NCBI GenBank assembly: GCA_030280995.1
Contig: JASXTE010000015.1
Location: 16,382,001-16,446,000 of the forward strand
Source: Hemileia vastatrix
Taxonomy: Eukaryota; Basidiomycota; Pucciniomycetes; Pucciniales; Zaghouaniaceae
Direction of reading: 5' to 3'
Length of the DNA: 64,000 nt
This document shows, piece by piece, positions 24,402 to 34,317 of this stretch (the stretch's first letter is position 1; every line of letters begins with the position of its first letter). Under the pieces are notes generated by a model, which was not told the origin of the DNA, searched no databases, and was given only the letters and a program-made list of their open reading frames with translations. A program made the translations under genes and the position numbers.

Positions 24402-25903
24402 TGTCAGGCTAGGGTCAAGTACAAGGACGTGAACTAGCTTGAATAGTCAGTTGTCTAGAAGATTTAAATGGTCCTATATGAATACTGTAGTTCTAATCCA
24501 CTAAGTTGTAAAATATAATCAAATATAAAGGTCTCAGTAATAAAATTCTCACTATTCTTATATATGGCTTACAATCTTTATAGTTGGTAGAAAAATAGAT
24601 TATATAAATTCAGATACTATTCAAAAGTCTTATAAAAGTACTAATTGATATGTATTGTAATTTGGTTTGGTTATATTGGTTAATTGTAATGATAAAGAAT
24701 GAAGAAATACAACCCAAAAACCTCCTCCTTTTATACACACTGAGTTCCCCAATGATTCCCTTGATGTACCACCCAATACACAGTTAATGACGCCTCTAAA
24801 CAACTAATAGACATGCCCATCAACATTCCCAGTAACTCATGACATAATTAGAAGAGTAATAACCGCCAAAATCCTGAAATAATAAGGGAAATCCATCAAA
24901 ATTAAAGAAAAAGACAAAAAGAGAGTATATGCGTATAAAACAATAATATTAAGGACTAAAGGAGACTTTTTAAGGTTAATAATAGCTTAATAATAAGGGG
25001 GATTGACTGTAGAAATAATGGGGCTAATCCTGACATTATACTACGTGAAATTCCCATTCAAAAATAACCAAAATTGACTGAGAAACCACCCAAAAACTTA
25101 AAAAAGAGCGTGAGATGTGGGGTAACTACATGCAGTTCTTGGCAGGCGCTTGCACGGGTAAATCCTTGACTAAAATTAGGCGAATTTAAGCGTGGTGATG
25201 AAATAAAGTGCCAAGAGTGAGGTTATTAATGAAATTAGTGCATATAAACAAGGTCAATGCATTATTAATTAAGCTAGGACACTAAATAAGCGCCTGTCGC
25301 CTATTTTAGTGTGTTTCCCCACAGTGGGCGTAGAATGTGGGGTAATTATAGTGTGAAAAAGCTAACTTTGCTAAAAATGAAGCTATTCACACGGGAAAAA
25401 AGCAGGCAGTATGTGGCCAGTACACAGAAGCCATTTCTGGCATAAAAAACACCAAATTTGAAAAGTGTTATTTTTATGCATTTAAATAGCCAAATCAATA
25501 GTTCTAAATGAGCCCAATTGATCTGTCAAAGCGCAATTTTGATATTCTCAATTTTATAGCGCATATAGTCAACTTTTAAGTGAAATAAAGCGCATTTCTT
25601 GTTTTTTGCATAAAACAATGAATATAACAGCTTTAAGTGTACTTAAAAATTATGTAGCCTTATACTTAAGGTTCTTAAGATTACCCTAACATATTCCAAC
25701 TTAATATTAAGTACATAAGACCTATAAAAGGTGGATATATGCGTGTATATAAGGTGTTATAATGGCATTTTTTTGTGTATTATCATAATTTTACTTATGT
25801 ATACTATTTGTGTACTCTTATTTATTATTCCCATGTATAGTTCATGTGTTTAACATAACTTATAAGTACTTTTTACTCAGTCCTGGAGATATACAGGCTG
25901 ACA
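24402..25903 (-). repeat. LTR 1 of the B tandem (3' LTR of copy 1)
   Basis: 1502 bp, from TGTCAGGCTAGGG to ATACAGGCTGACA on the plus strand. The element is read on the minus strand, so this is the 3' LTR. In that sense a TATA box (TATAAAAGG, plus-strand 24727-24735) lies in the last quarter. The purine tract GGGTGGGCGAG (plus-strand 25904-25914) abuts it on the internal side. Confidence 0.93.
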
Positions 25904-25914
25904 CTCGCCCACCC
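25904..25914 (-). other. Polypurine tract of B copy 1
   Basis: In element sense GGGTGGGCGAG, preceded by a T-run, ends exactly at the 3' LTR, as expected for the plus-strand primer of reverse transcription. The same tract is present at 34133-34143 for copy 2. Confidence 0.65.
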
Positions 25915-26088
25915 AAAAAAAACAATAAAAAAAATGATAAGTTATACATTTTATTTTATTTAATTTGTAATTTTTCAGGTATTCAGAATAAATCTGTAGC
26001 ATTAAAGATTCAACTTTAAAGAAATAAAACATAATAAAATATTATGAGTACTGGTTTTTTTTAACCCCTCAGCTGGTTGAACAGAAAT

Positions 26089-29000
26089 TTATTTCTGTTT
26101 AAATTTTTTAAGAAGGGTGGATAAATTAGAAATTTCTTTTTCAGGTATCCATTTATCAAATTCATTTGATTTCCCTTTAAATCTTAGTAAATACTCAGTT
26201 CCTTTTTCTTTAGTAAGGATTCTTTTCTTGAGTATTTTTTCAATCTCTGCTTTTTCCACAATTTCTTCAGGTTGCTTTTTAGGCCTTCCCCTTCTTTTTG
26301 GAAATAAGTCAGGATCATTTGCATGGTAAGGTTTCAATAATGAGATAGGGAAAACTGGATGTTTCCTATCATATGGAGCATATAATATGACTTCCACTGC
26401 ATTATTCCCAACCATTTTATTTACTACAAAAGGTCCTACAAAGGGATCCTTTAATTTAACATTACCTTGTAAGTTAAAATGTAGTGTTGATATGAGGACT
26501 TCATCTCCCTTTTTAAATTCAAATTCTTTATGAGATTTGTCCCACCTTTTCTTTTCATATTCAAATGCTTTTTGGATGCATTCTTCTGCATGCTTTCTAC
26601 ACATTTGTTGCATATGAATAAAGGATTTAGTGCCAGGGTGTATATCCAACCTTGGTAGTTTATTTAAATGATTTACTGGGGTATTTGGTACATATCCCAG
26701 CCAGAGTTCAAATGGTTTCTTCTCTGTTACAGAATGAGTTGTGCTGTTATAAGCAAATTCAAGGCCAGGAATTAATGTTACCCAGTCATGTGTGAATTTC
26801 TCATTGTCTTTGTATTCTAATCCAAAGGCACAATATCTTCTGATCATGTCTTCTAGAGTTTGTATCATCCTCTCAGCCAGCCCATCAGTTTGTGGATGGT
26901 GTGCTGTAGACAATTTTAATTGACAACCTGATACTTCCATCAAAGATGTCCAGAACTCTGAAGTAAATTTAGGATCTCTGTCAGAGATTATGGCTTTGGG
27001 GAACCCAGCAGTATTCATCATCTGAGTCCACCATAGTAACGCCAAGTCTTTAGCAGATACCTCTTTATGGGTAGGGATAAACTTACACATTTTTGTTAAT
27101 CTATCCACTATTACCCAGCAAGAATTGAAACTTTCTTTTCCTGCTAATGGCAAGCCAGTTACAAAATCCATGTTTATAATTTCCCATGGAGCTTTTGGCT
27201 GCTCTATTTGTTGTAACAACCCAGCTCTCTTCCCAGTTAATCTTTTAGATTTCTGACAAGAGTCACATGTTTCAATGTATTTTTGTACATCCTCTTTCAT
27301 GTTTATCCACCAGGCTGTATTTTTAACTCTGGTTAATGTTTTGTTAAAGTCAAAATGACCAGCTAAGATGTCATCATGACAAGTACTCAACATTAACTCT
27401 TTCATAGAAGGTGGTATTACTATTACATTGCTTAACTTTTTCCTGTAATATATATATCCATCTTCAATTGATAGTTTACCTTTTTCCAACGCATTTTTAT
27501 ACTTTGGAGGCAAGGTTTTAATTAATGCACTCATGGAGGCATTTGTTGGATCATTAAGAATGGTAGATAGTTTAGACAAATCTTTATCAGATGAATAATT
27601 TTCCAATATAGTTTGCATAAACTCTTCTTCTAAATCCACTATATAAATCCCAAATATATGTATAACCTCATTTTCAGGTACATAAGCTGGGTTGTCAGCA
27701 TCATTTGGCAAAGGACTTCTGGATAATAAATCCACATTTGAATGCAATGTTCCTGCTCTGTGAGTGATTGTCATTCTTCCTCTGTACTCTTGTACAGCTA
27801 GTTGCCATCTAAACATGTGCCTATTAGGTGTTTTCATGTTTAGTAATGATTTTACTGCACTGCAATCTGTTATAAGTTCAAACTTCTGGTCTTCCAGATA
27901 GTAATGAAGTTTCTCCAAAGCCCACACCACGGCTAAACATTCTAGCTGTGTGGCACCATACCTTAATTCTGTTTTTCTTAAGGTTCTGGATATATAACAG
28001 ATAACTACTTCAGATAATTTTCCATTTATTATCTGTTTCTGCTGTAAAGCAGCACCCAAACCTATGAAACTTGCATCAGTGTACAAGATAAAAGGTAGGG
28101 TGAAATCTGGCAGTCCCAATATTGGAGCTGACATTAAACATTCCTTTAATTTGTTAAAGGCGTGCTGTCTTTCATTATTCCAAATGAAAGCTTCATTCTT
28201 CCTGATTAATGTTGTTAAAGGGGCTGCAATGGATTGGTAATTTTTAATATATTGTCTATAATATCCACACATACCTAAAAAACTTTGAACCTCTTTTACA
28301 TTTTTAGGTATCCCAATGTTTTTAATTGCTGCCACTTTATTCTGGTCAACACAAATTTGTAATCCAGATACAACATGTCCAAGTACTTTCAAGGATTGAA
28401 ATCCAAACTTACATTTCTTTAATGCAATAGTCATATTAATTTCATCCATTTTTTGAAAGACTCTTTTCAGGTGATTTAAATGTTCATCATATGTTTTTGA
28501 AAACACTATGATGTCATCAATATAGACCAATAGCCATCCTTCAACCATTTCCTGATGAAAAACACTATCCATCAATTTTTGGAAGACTGAAGGGGCATTC
28601 TTTGGGCCAAATGGCATTCTCACATACTTATATATACCCATATGTGTGGTTATTAATAAGTAATTTTGAGAATTTCTTTCCACAGGAATCTGGTGGTAAC
28701 CCTTGTTCCCATCCAGACAGGAAATATATTTTGCTCCTTGTAAGGTAGCATGGATAGAAGCTATCCTTGGTAGAGGGTAAATATCATCTACTGTATATGT
28801 ATTCAGAGCTCTATAATCACCGCATAATCTTGCCTTATCTTTTTCATAAGAGATTAATACTGGTGAAATGACACAATACTTAGGTGTTGTGTCCACTTTT
28901 TCAACAATACCCATTTCCAACAACAATTTTATATTGTCTTCAATATCTTTCCTTTTTGCAGGAGATGCTGGGTAAGGTTTCTTTTTTAAACTGCCAGGAA

Positions 29001-31962
29001 TATTATCCAGATCACAGCTTAAAGAGATTTTCATCTCATGGTCTTTGACCAATCCTAGTTCATTTGAGCCATGAGCAAATGCCATAGGATATGATTTAAT
29101 CAATCTCAAAATATCTTCTTGTTCAATTTTTGAGAGTTGAGGACTGAAAGAGGCCTTTTGGATTTCATTTTCCAATTCACCCACTTCATTGGTGGTTCTT
29201 CCACCTTGCAGTTGTTCTTCTCTAGGAGAAATGGTATATACTGAATTTTCAGAACATATTTTGAATTTTCTTTTACCATTCACCCCTATGGTGAAACAAC
29301 TGTTTGCAGGATCTAGTTTAATGCCAAATTTTGTCAATAAATCATTGCCAATAATAAACCAATCACTACAATTATTATTATCCATTACTACAAATTCACA
29401 AACTGCTCTAACATATCCATTATTATATTTAAAGAATACAGCAGTTTTGTATTTGCCAATTGGATTTAATACTGAACCAAAACCCCTCCAGTTCTTTGTC
29501 TGAACAGGTTCTAGTTTTTCCTGGTACTTACTATCAAGTTTCATTAATGCATTAAGTGAAACTACACTACCTGCAGCCCCAGTGTCAAGAATGGCATTCA
29601 TTTCTTTTCCACATATGATAATAGGTGCTCTGATAGGTGTTATTTTGTAAGTATCATGAGATACATCTTTAATTATTTCAGCTTCCTCTATAGAAGTTAA
29701 AGATGTGTCTGTATGAGGTATAGCATCATTCAGGAACATTATATCCTGTTCTAATACAAATATCTCATTTTCATCATCACTGTAAGATATGTTACTCTTG
29801 CAATCCTCACTGGATTCCACATTCTCATCTTCATGATTACTAGGTTCAGAATTCTGTGAGGTTTCAATAACATTTATTCTTTTCTTACACGTGTGACCTT
29901 TAACCCAAGGTTCATTACATTTGTAACAAGTGTTATTTTCTTGTCTCTTAGGGACAAGGGGAGCTGAAGGTTTTTTCTTTTCCACTGGTAATTTACTTGT
30001 AGTAGGTTTTACCACGTCAACACTTTGTCTGTAATTACTATACTTGGTTTCATATTTGTGGTTTAATAATATCTCATTGCATATATTAATGAATCCAGAG
30101 GTGTCTCTGACAGTTTCAGTTCTAGCAACAATAATGTCTCTAACTGATATAGGCAACTTGTATATTATTTTTTCTTTCCACTCTTCATAATCCATTTTTG
30201 GATCCATAGCTTTCATGATTTTTATTAAATTCATTAAGAAGACCATGGGTTTTTCTCCAGCATTTGGATTATATCTGGCCCTTTCATACAGTCTTTGTTG
30301 AGTGATTCTAAATTTTGGGCCACCAAATTGCCTTTCAATTAGTGCCTTCCATTCATTCCAGGAGTAATTAATTCCCTCACTCAATACAGATTCAAACCAT
30401 AATAAGGCCACATCTGTAAATAAAGATATTAACTTTGAAGTAATTTCTTCATCAGGTAATTTGTATGAAAATTTTAGGTTATCAATTCTTTGTATGAATT
30501 GTTGCCAATCAGATTTTGAATCCCCGTCAAAAGAAGGGTACTGATCTAACTTAGGCCAGTTCTTTTGGCTAGTTTTTGCTTCCCTAACCTGAGGAATATT
30601 GAGTAATTCACTTACTTTAGAAAGATGATCATTTATTTCATCTTTTACTGATTTTATATTCTCAGAGCCCATGACACTATGTTCATGTTCCATCATTGGT
30701 TTATCCTCAGAGTGTTTCATAAAAACTGGTACTCTTTCTACATAAGAGGTATTATCCTTTATTGTTTCAGTATTTTTCAAAATGTTAGCTACTTCAATTT
30801 CTACTCTTTGTAACCTATCTTTTATTACAGGTACTTGAGTCAAAGTATCATTTACATTTGAAAAAGACAATTTTACACGTCCCTCTATGGTAGCCATAAT
30901 ATTCTGAGAGTGTTCTAATTTATTTTCTAAATTTCTAATCTCAGATTTTAATCTTTTATTCTCATTGATTAATTCATTATTTGAATTTTCAATAATTTTT
31001 AATTTATTGGCTGTGGTACTCAATGATTGTGTTAGCTGTAATAATACATTTTCTGTATTAATGTTTGACTCTTTTGAGAACTCTTCCAATTTTTCAATTC
31101 TTAATAATAATTTACTTATTATTTTTGATTCCATTGGATTCTCTTTTAAAAAATATTCTATTTTTTCCATGTCCAATTCAGAAGACTCATTTTCAGGGTC
31201 AAGATTTAATTCATTTGATTCCATTTTTATATTAATAGTATTTTCCTGGTGGTCAATAAAACTATTTACATTGTCCTCATGTAAAGACAAGTTTAACATA
31301 TTCTGTTCAAATGAATAATCCTTTAAATCCTTATCAATAATATCCAATATTTCCTTATCAATCTCATTACCTATAAGTGATTTATTTTCAGGTTGATATA
31401 ATTGATCATAAGAAGTTGGATGACTTACCAAGGTCTTATCCCACTTCCCCTGCCTCTCCTTGCCTTTCCCCTGTAAGGGTGACTGCTGGAGCCCTGCTGT
31501 TGAGGATTGTTGTAGTTTTGGGCGTACCAATCCCATTTCCATTTGCTTACTGTAATTTTTTGGTCCTCCTCTTGGGCTGGAGGTGTTGCTATGGAATTGT
31601 TGGGTGCCACTGTTGGTGGTTGAGTCTTTATGTCCACTAGAGCTTGGTTGACCTCTATGAAACCTTGAGCTGCTCTCTTTTCCAGATTGTTGATCTGGTC
31701 CACTATATTGTTGACTCTTATTGTTAAGGTGTTCAGTAGGGTGGATAGGGAGTGAACTTGTTCTTGTAAAGTATTTTTTGTTTTCTTTATTGAAACCTGC
31801 TTTAAAAGCTTTTCCCTTTCCTCCAGAGACATTGACGGAGTGTTTTTGATTATGGGAGAGTCCTGGCCCTCCATTTGAATGTCCTGTAACAAGTCTTTCA
31901 GCTCTAGGTCTTAAGTTATAAGGTTTTACCTTATTACTTACAATGTCATTGTTGTCACACAT
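26089..31962 (-). CDS. Chromovirus Gag-Pol polyprotein, B copy 1 (intact)
   Basis: A single open frame of 1957 codons, started at ATG 31962 (the frame is open further upstream but has no ATG there). Order: low-complexity basic N-terminus; coiled coil about 260-370; gag core about 468-625 (WPKLDQYPSF); knuckle CYKCNEPWVKGHTC 679-692; aspartic protease DTGA at 793; RT with YIDD 1147-1150; RNase H Asp 1296; integrase zinc finger H1529 to C1566-C1569; catalytic D1599, D1661 and E1697 (DD35E); AT-hook-like KRRGRPKK about 1887-1894; chromodomain about 1905-1957. Gag and Pol are one frame with no frameshift. All catalytic residues I can check are present, so the element may be autonomous. The N-terminal 180 or so codons overlap a second frame (31874-31425). 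Confidence 0.95.
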   Translation of the reverse strand: MCDNNDIVSNKVKPYNLRPRAERLVTGHSNGGPGLSHNQKHSVNVSGGKGKAFKAGFNKENKKYFTRTSSLPIHPTEHLNNKSQQYSGPDQQSGKESSSRFHRGQPSSSGHKDSTTNSGTQQFHSNTSSPRGGPKNYSKQMEMGLVRPKLQQSSTAGLQQSPLQGKGKERQGKWDKTLVSHPTSYDQLYQPENKSLIGNEIDKEILDIIDKDLKDYSFEQNMLNLSLHEDNVNSFIDHQENTINIKMESNELNLDPENESSELDMEKIEYFLKENPMESKIISKLLLRIEKLEEFSKESNINTENVLLQLTQSLSTTANKLKIIENSNNELINENKRLKSEIRNLENKLEHSQNIMATIEGRVKLSFSNVNDTLTQVPVIKDRLQRVEIEVANILKNTETIKDNTSYVERVPVFMKHSEDKPMMEHEHSVMGSENIKSVKDEINDHLSKVSELLNIPQVREAKTSQKNWPKLDQYPSFDGDSKSDWQQFIQRIDNLKFSYKLPDEEITSKLISLFTDVALLWFESVLSEGINYSWNEWKALIERQFGGPKFRITQQRLYERARYNPNAGEKPMVFLMNLIKIMKAMDPKMDYEEWKEKIIYKLPISVRDIIVARTETVRDTSGFINICNEILLNHKYETKYSNYRQSVDVVKPTTSKLPVEKKKPSAPLVPKRQENNTCYKCNEPWVKGHTCKKRINVIETSQNSEPSNHEDENVESSEDCKSNISYSDDENEIFVLEQDIMFLNDAIPHTDTSLTSIEEAEIIKDVSHDTYKITPIRAPIIICGKEMNAILDTGAAGSVVSLNALMKLDSKYQEKLEPVQTKNWRGFGSVLNPIGKYKTAVFFKYNNGYVRAVCEFVVMDNNNCSDWFIIGNDLLTKFGIKLDPANSCFTIGVNGKRKFKICSENSVYTISPREEQLQGGRTTNEVGELENEIQKASFSPQLSKIEQEDILRLIKSYPMAFAHGSNELGLVKDHEMKISLSCDLDNIPGSLKKKPYPASPAKRKDIEDNIKLLLEMGIVEKVDTTPKYCVISPVLISYEKDKARLCGDYRALNTYTVDDIYPLPRIASIHATLQGAKYISCLDGNKGYHQIPVERNSQNYLLITTHMGIYKYVRMPFGPKNAPSVFQKLMDSVFHQEMVEGWLLVYIDDIIVFSKTYDEHLNHLKRVFQKMDEINMTIALKKCKFGFQSLKVLGHVVSGLQICVDQNKVAAIKNIGIPKNVKEVQSFLGMCGYYRQYIKNYQSIAAPLTTLIRKNEAFIWNNERQHAFNKLKECLMSAPILGLPDFTLPFILYTDASFIGLGAALQQKQIINGKLSEVVICYISRTLRKTELRYGATQLECLAVVWALEKLHYYLEDQKFELITDCSAVKSLLNMKTPNRHMFRWQLAVQEYRGRMTITHRAGTLHSNVDLLSRSPLPNDADNPAYVPENEVIHIFGIYIVDLEEEFMQTILENYSSDKDLSKLSTILNDPTNASMSALIKTLPPKYKNALEKGKLSIEDGYIYYRKKLSNVIVIPPSMKELMLSTCHDDILAGHFDFNKTLTRVKNTAWWINMKEDVQKYIETCDSCQKSKRLTGKRAGLLQQIEQPKAPWEIINMDFVTGLPLAGKESFNSCWVIVDRLTKMCKFIPTHKEVSAKDLALLWWTQMMNTAGFPKAIISDRDPKFTSEFWTSLMEVSGCQLKLSTAHHPQTDGLAERMIQTLEDMIRRYCAFGLEYKDNEKFTHDWVTLIPGLEFAYNSTTHSVTEKKPFELWLGYVPNTPVNHLNKLPRLDIHPGTKSFIHMQQMCRKHAEECIQKAFEYEKKRWDKSHKEFEFKKGDEVLISTLHFNLQGNVKLKDPFVGPFVVNKMVGNNAVEVILYAPYDRKHPVFPISLLKPYHANDPDLFPKRRGRPKKQPEEIVEKAEIEKILKKRILTKEKGTEYLLRFKGKSNEFDKWIPEKEISNLSTLLKKFKQK
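31425..31874 (-). CDS. Overlapping 149-codon ORF in B copy 1, +1 to gag
   Basis: An open frame inside gag, one base ahead of it, from ATG 31874 (88 bases after the gag ATG) to a TAA at 31425. The product has a long heptad-like region (SLEEREKLLKQV ... INNLEKRAAQG), a Pro/Gln linker, the motif VSKWKWDWY and a basic tail (HPYRGKARRGRG) ending in PW. The same order of features in the same +1 frame is found in A (17915-18254), C (about 46065-46440) and D (about 61540-61915). In hand comparison that frame is better conserved than gag. Expression by leaky scanning is possible. The role is unknown; the coiled coil and basic tail suggest a structural or nucleic-acid-binding part. Confidence 0.6.
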   Translation of the reverse strand: MEGQDSPIIKNTPSMSLEEREKLLKQVSIKKTKNTLQEQVHSLSTLLNTLTIRVNNIVDQINNLEKRAAQGFIEVNQALVDIKTQPPTVAPNNSIATPPAQEEDQKITVSKWKWDWYAQNYNNPQQQGSSSHPYRGKARRGRGSGIRPW

Positions 31963-32285
31963 TTTTACGTGGAATTTAAAGAATTGAAAGTTTAGATATG
32001 AAAACTTCAAAAAGGAGTTTTATCAGTATTTATCAATACCACTGAAGACAATTTTATTGCTTACTTATTGGTATGAAGTGAATATTTAAGTGCCAAAAGT
32101 CAAATATGCTTTTATGTGGTCACTTGATTTAACTGGTCTACAATATGTAGCCGTGTTTTTATATTCAAAAGAAAACAACTGTCAGTATGATTCTTTCTCA
32201 ATATTTAATGAATTTTACAAACCAATAAAAGAAAAGATTAAGAGTCCTGTTAAAAGAAAACAATTAATCAGTTTAATTGGTTTAT

Positions 32286-32452
32286 TATCTGCAAAGATCA
32301 CAAATTTAATTGGTCTATTGACAGACTCCCACTAAGAACAATTATATGTTAAATTAGTGGTAAAAATTTTATCTGCAAAGATCTCAAATTTAATTGGTCT
32401 ATTGACAGACCCACTAATAACAATTATAAGTTAAATTAGTGGTAAAATTGTT
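32286..32452 (-). repeat. Two 84-bp direct repeats in the leader of B copy 1
   Basis: 32286-32369 and 32370-32452 are near-identical units starting TATCTGCAAAGATC and containing TTTAATTGGTCTATTGACAG. They lie between the 5' LTR and the gag ATG of B. The same pair occurs in copy 2 (40515-40681). The function is unknown; a packaging or leader-structure role is conceivable. Confidence 0.75.
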
Positions 32453-32615
32453 GATTCAATATCACAATTTTATAATATAACAGGGCTTCTTTTTCTGAAA
32501 TCACTATATAAGTGACCCCAACCTGTTGTAATTATCCAAATATTTCTATAGGGATATTATTTACGTGCACCTTCTCTTGAAAATTTCACTTACAGGATTA
32601 TAACAGAATTCTTGA

Positions 32616-32630
32616 GGAAAGGCCCCCAAT
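32616..32630 (-). other. Primer-binding-site block of B copy 1
   Basis: In element sense ATTGGGGGCCTTTCC follows the 5' LTR directly. The same 15 bases follow the LTR of element C at 45177. The copy 2 equivalent is 40845-40859. Confidence 0.6.
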
Positions 32631-34132
32631 TGTCAGGCTAGGGTCAAGTACAAGGACGTGAACTAGCTTGAATAGTCAGTTGTCTAGAAGATTTAAATGG
32701 TCCTATATGAATACTGTAGTTCTAATCCACTAAGTTGTAAAATATAATCAAATATAAAGGTCTCAGTAATAAAATTCTCACTATTCTTATATATGGCTTA
32801 CAATCTTTATAGTTGGTAGAAAAATAGATTATATAAATTCAGATACTATTCAAAAGTCTTATAAAAGTACTAATTGATATGTATTGTAATTTGGTTTGGT
32901 TATATTGGTTAATTGTAATGATAAAGAATGAAGAAATACAACCCAAAAACCTCCTCCTTTTATACACACTGAGTTCCCCAATGATTCCCTTGATGTACCA
33001 CCCAATACACAGTTAATGACGCCTCTAAACAACTAATAGACATGCCCATCAACATTCCCAGTAACTCATGACATAATTAGAAGAGTAATAACCGCCAAAA
33101 TCCTGAAATAATAAGGGAAATCCATCAAAATTAAAGAAAAAGACAAAAAGAGAGTATATGCGTATAAAACAATAATATTAAGGACTAAAGGAGACTTTTT
33201 AAGGTTAATAATAGCTTAATAATAAGGGGGATTGACTGTAGAAATAATGGGGCTAATCCTGACATTATACTACGTGAAATTCCCATTCAAAAATAACCAA
33301 AATTGACTGAGAAACCACCCAAAAACTTAAAAAAGAGCGTGAGATGTGGGGTAACTACATGCAGTTCTTGGCAGGCGCTTGCACGGGTAAATCCTTGACT
33401 AAAATTAGGCGAATTTAAGCGTGGTGATGAAATAAAGTGCCAAGAGTGAGGTTATTAATGAAATTAGTGCATATAAACAAGGTCAATGCATTATTAATTA
33501 AGCTAGGACACTAAATAAGCGCCTGTCGCCTATTTTAGTGTGTTTCCCCACAGTGGGCGTAGAATGTGGGGTAATTATAGTGTGAAAAAGCTAACTTTGC
33601 TAAAAATGAAGCTATTCACACGGGAAAAAAGCAGGCAGTATGTGGCCAGTACACAGAAGCCATTTCTGGCATAAAAAACACCAAATTTGAAAAGTGTTAT
33701 TTTTATGCATTTAAATAGCCAAATCAATAGTTCTAAATGAGCCCAATTGATCTGTCAAAGCGCAATTTTGATATTCTCAATTTTATAGCGCATATAGTCA
33801 ACTTTTAAGTGAAATAAAGCGCATTTCTTGTTTTTTGCATAAAACAATGAATATAACAGCTTTAAGTGTACTTAAAAATTATGTAGCCTTATACTTAAGG
33901 TTCTTAAGATTACCCTAACATATTCCAACTTAATATTAAGTACATAAGACCTATAAAAGGTGGATATATGCGTGTATATAAGGTGTTATAATGGCATTTT
34001 TTTGTGTATTATCATAATTTTACTTATGTATACTATTTGTGTACTCTTATTTATTATTCCCATGTATAGTTCATGTGTTTAACATAACTTATAAGTACTT
34101 TTTACTCAGTCCTGGAGATATACAGGCTGACA
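32631..34132 (-). repeat. LTR 2, shared by B copies 1 and 2
   Basis: 1502 bp, the middle LTR: the 5' LTR of copy 1 and at the same time the 3' LTR of copy 2. It has no target duplication of its own; the sequences on its two sides are element-internal (priming block on the left, polypurine tract on the right). Minus-sense TATA box at 32956-32964. Confidence 0.93.
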
Positions 34133-34317
34133 CTCGCCCACCCAAAAAAAACAATAAAAAAAATGATAAGTTATACATTTTATTTTATTTAATTTGTAAT
34201 TTTTCAGGTATTCAGAATAAATCTGTAGCATTAAAGATTCAACTTTAAAGAAATAAAACATAATAAAATATTATGAGTACTGGTTTTTTTTAACCCCTCA
34301 GCTGGTTGAACAGAAAT

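Noticed and set aside
31366..31431. A possible intron at the end of the overlapping gag frame (GTAAGT donor, AG-GTAAT acceptor), seen in B and D and partly in A and C.
   Set aside because: Joining the exons does not open a frame: in B and D either reading of the upstream exon runs into a stop or leaves the gag-pol frame. The unspliced gag frame of B is open. The donor-like text also encodes the conserved Trp-stop end of the overlapping frame, which explains its conservation.
32090..32335. An 81-codon plus-strand frame in the B leader (repeated at 40319-40564).
   Set aside because: It runs antisense to the element through its leader repeats, is present twice only because B is duplicated, and resembles nothing I know.
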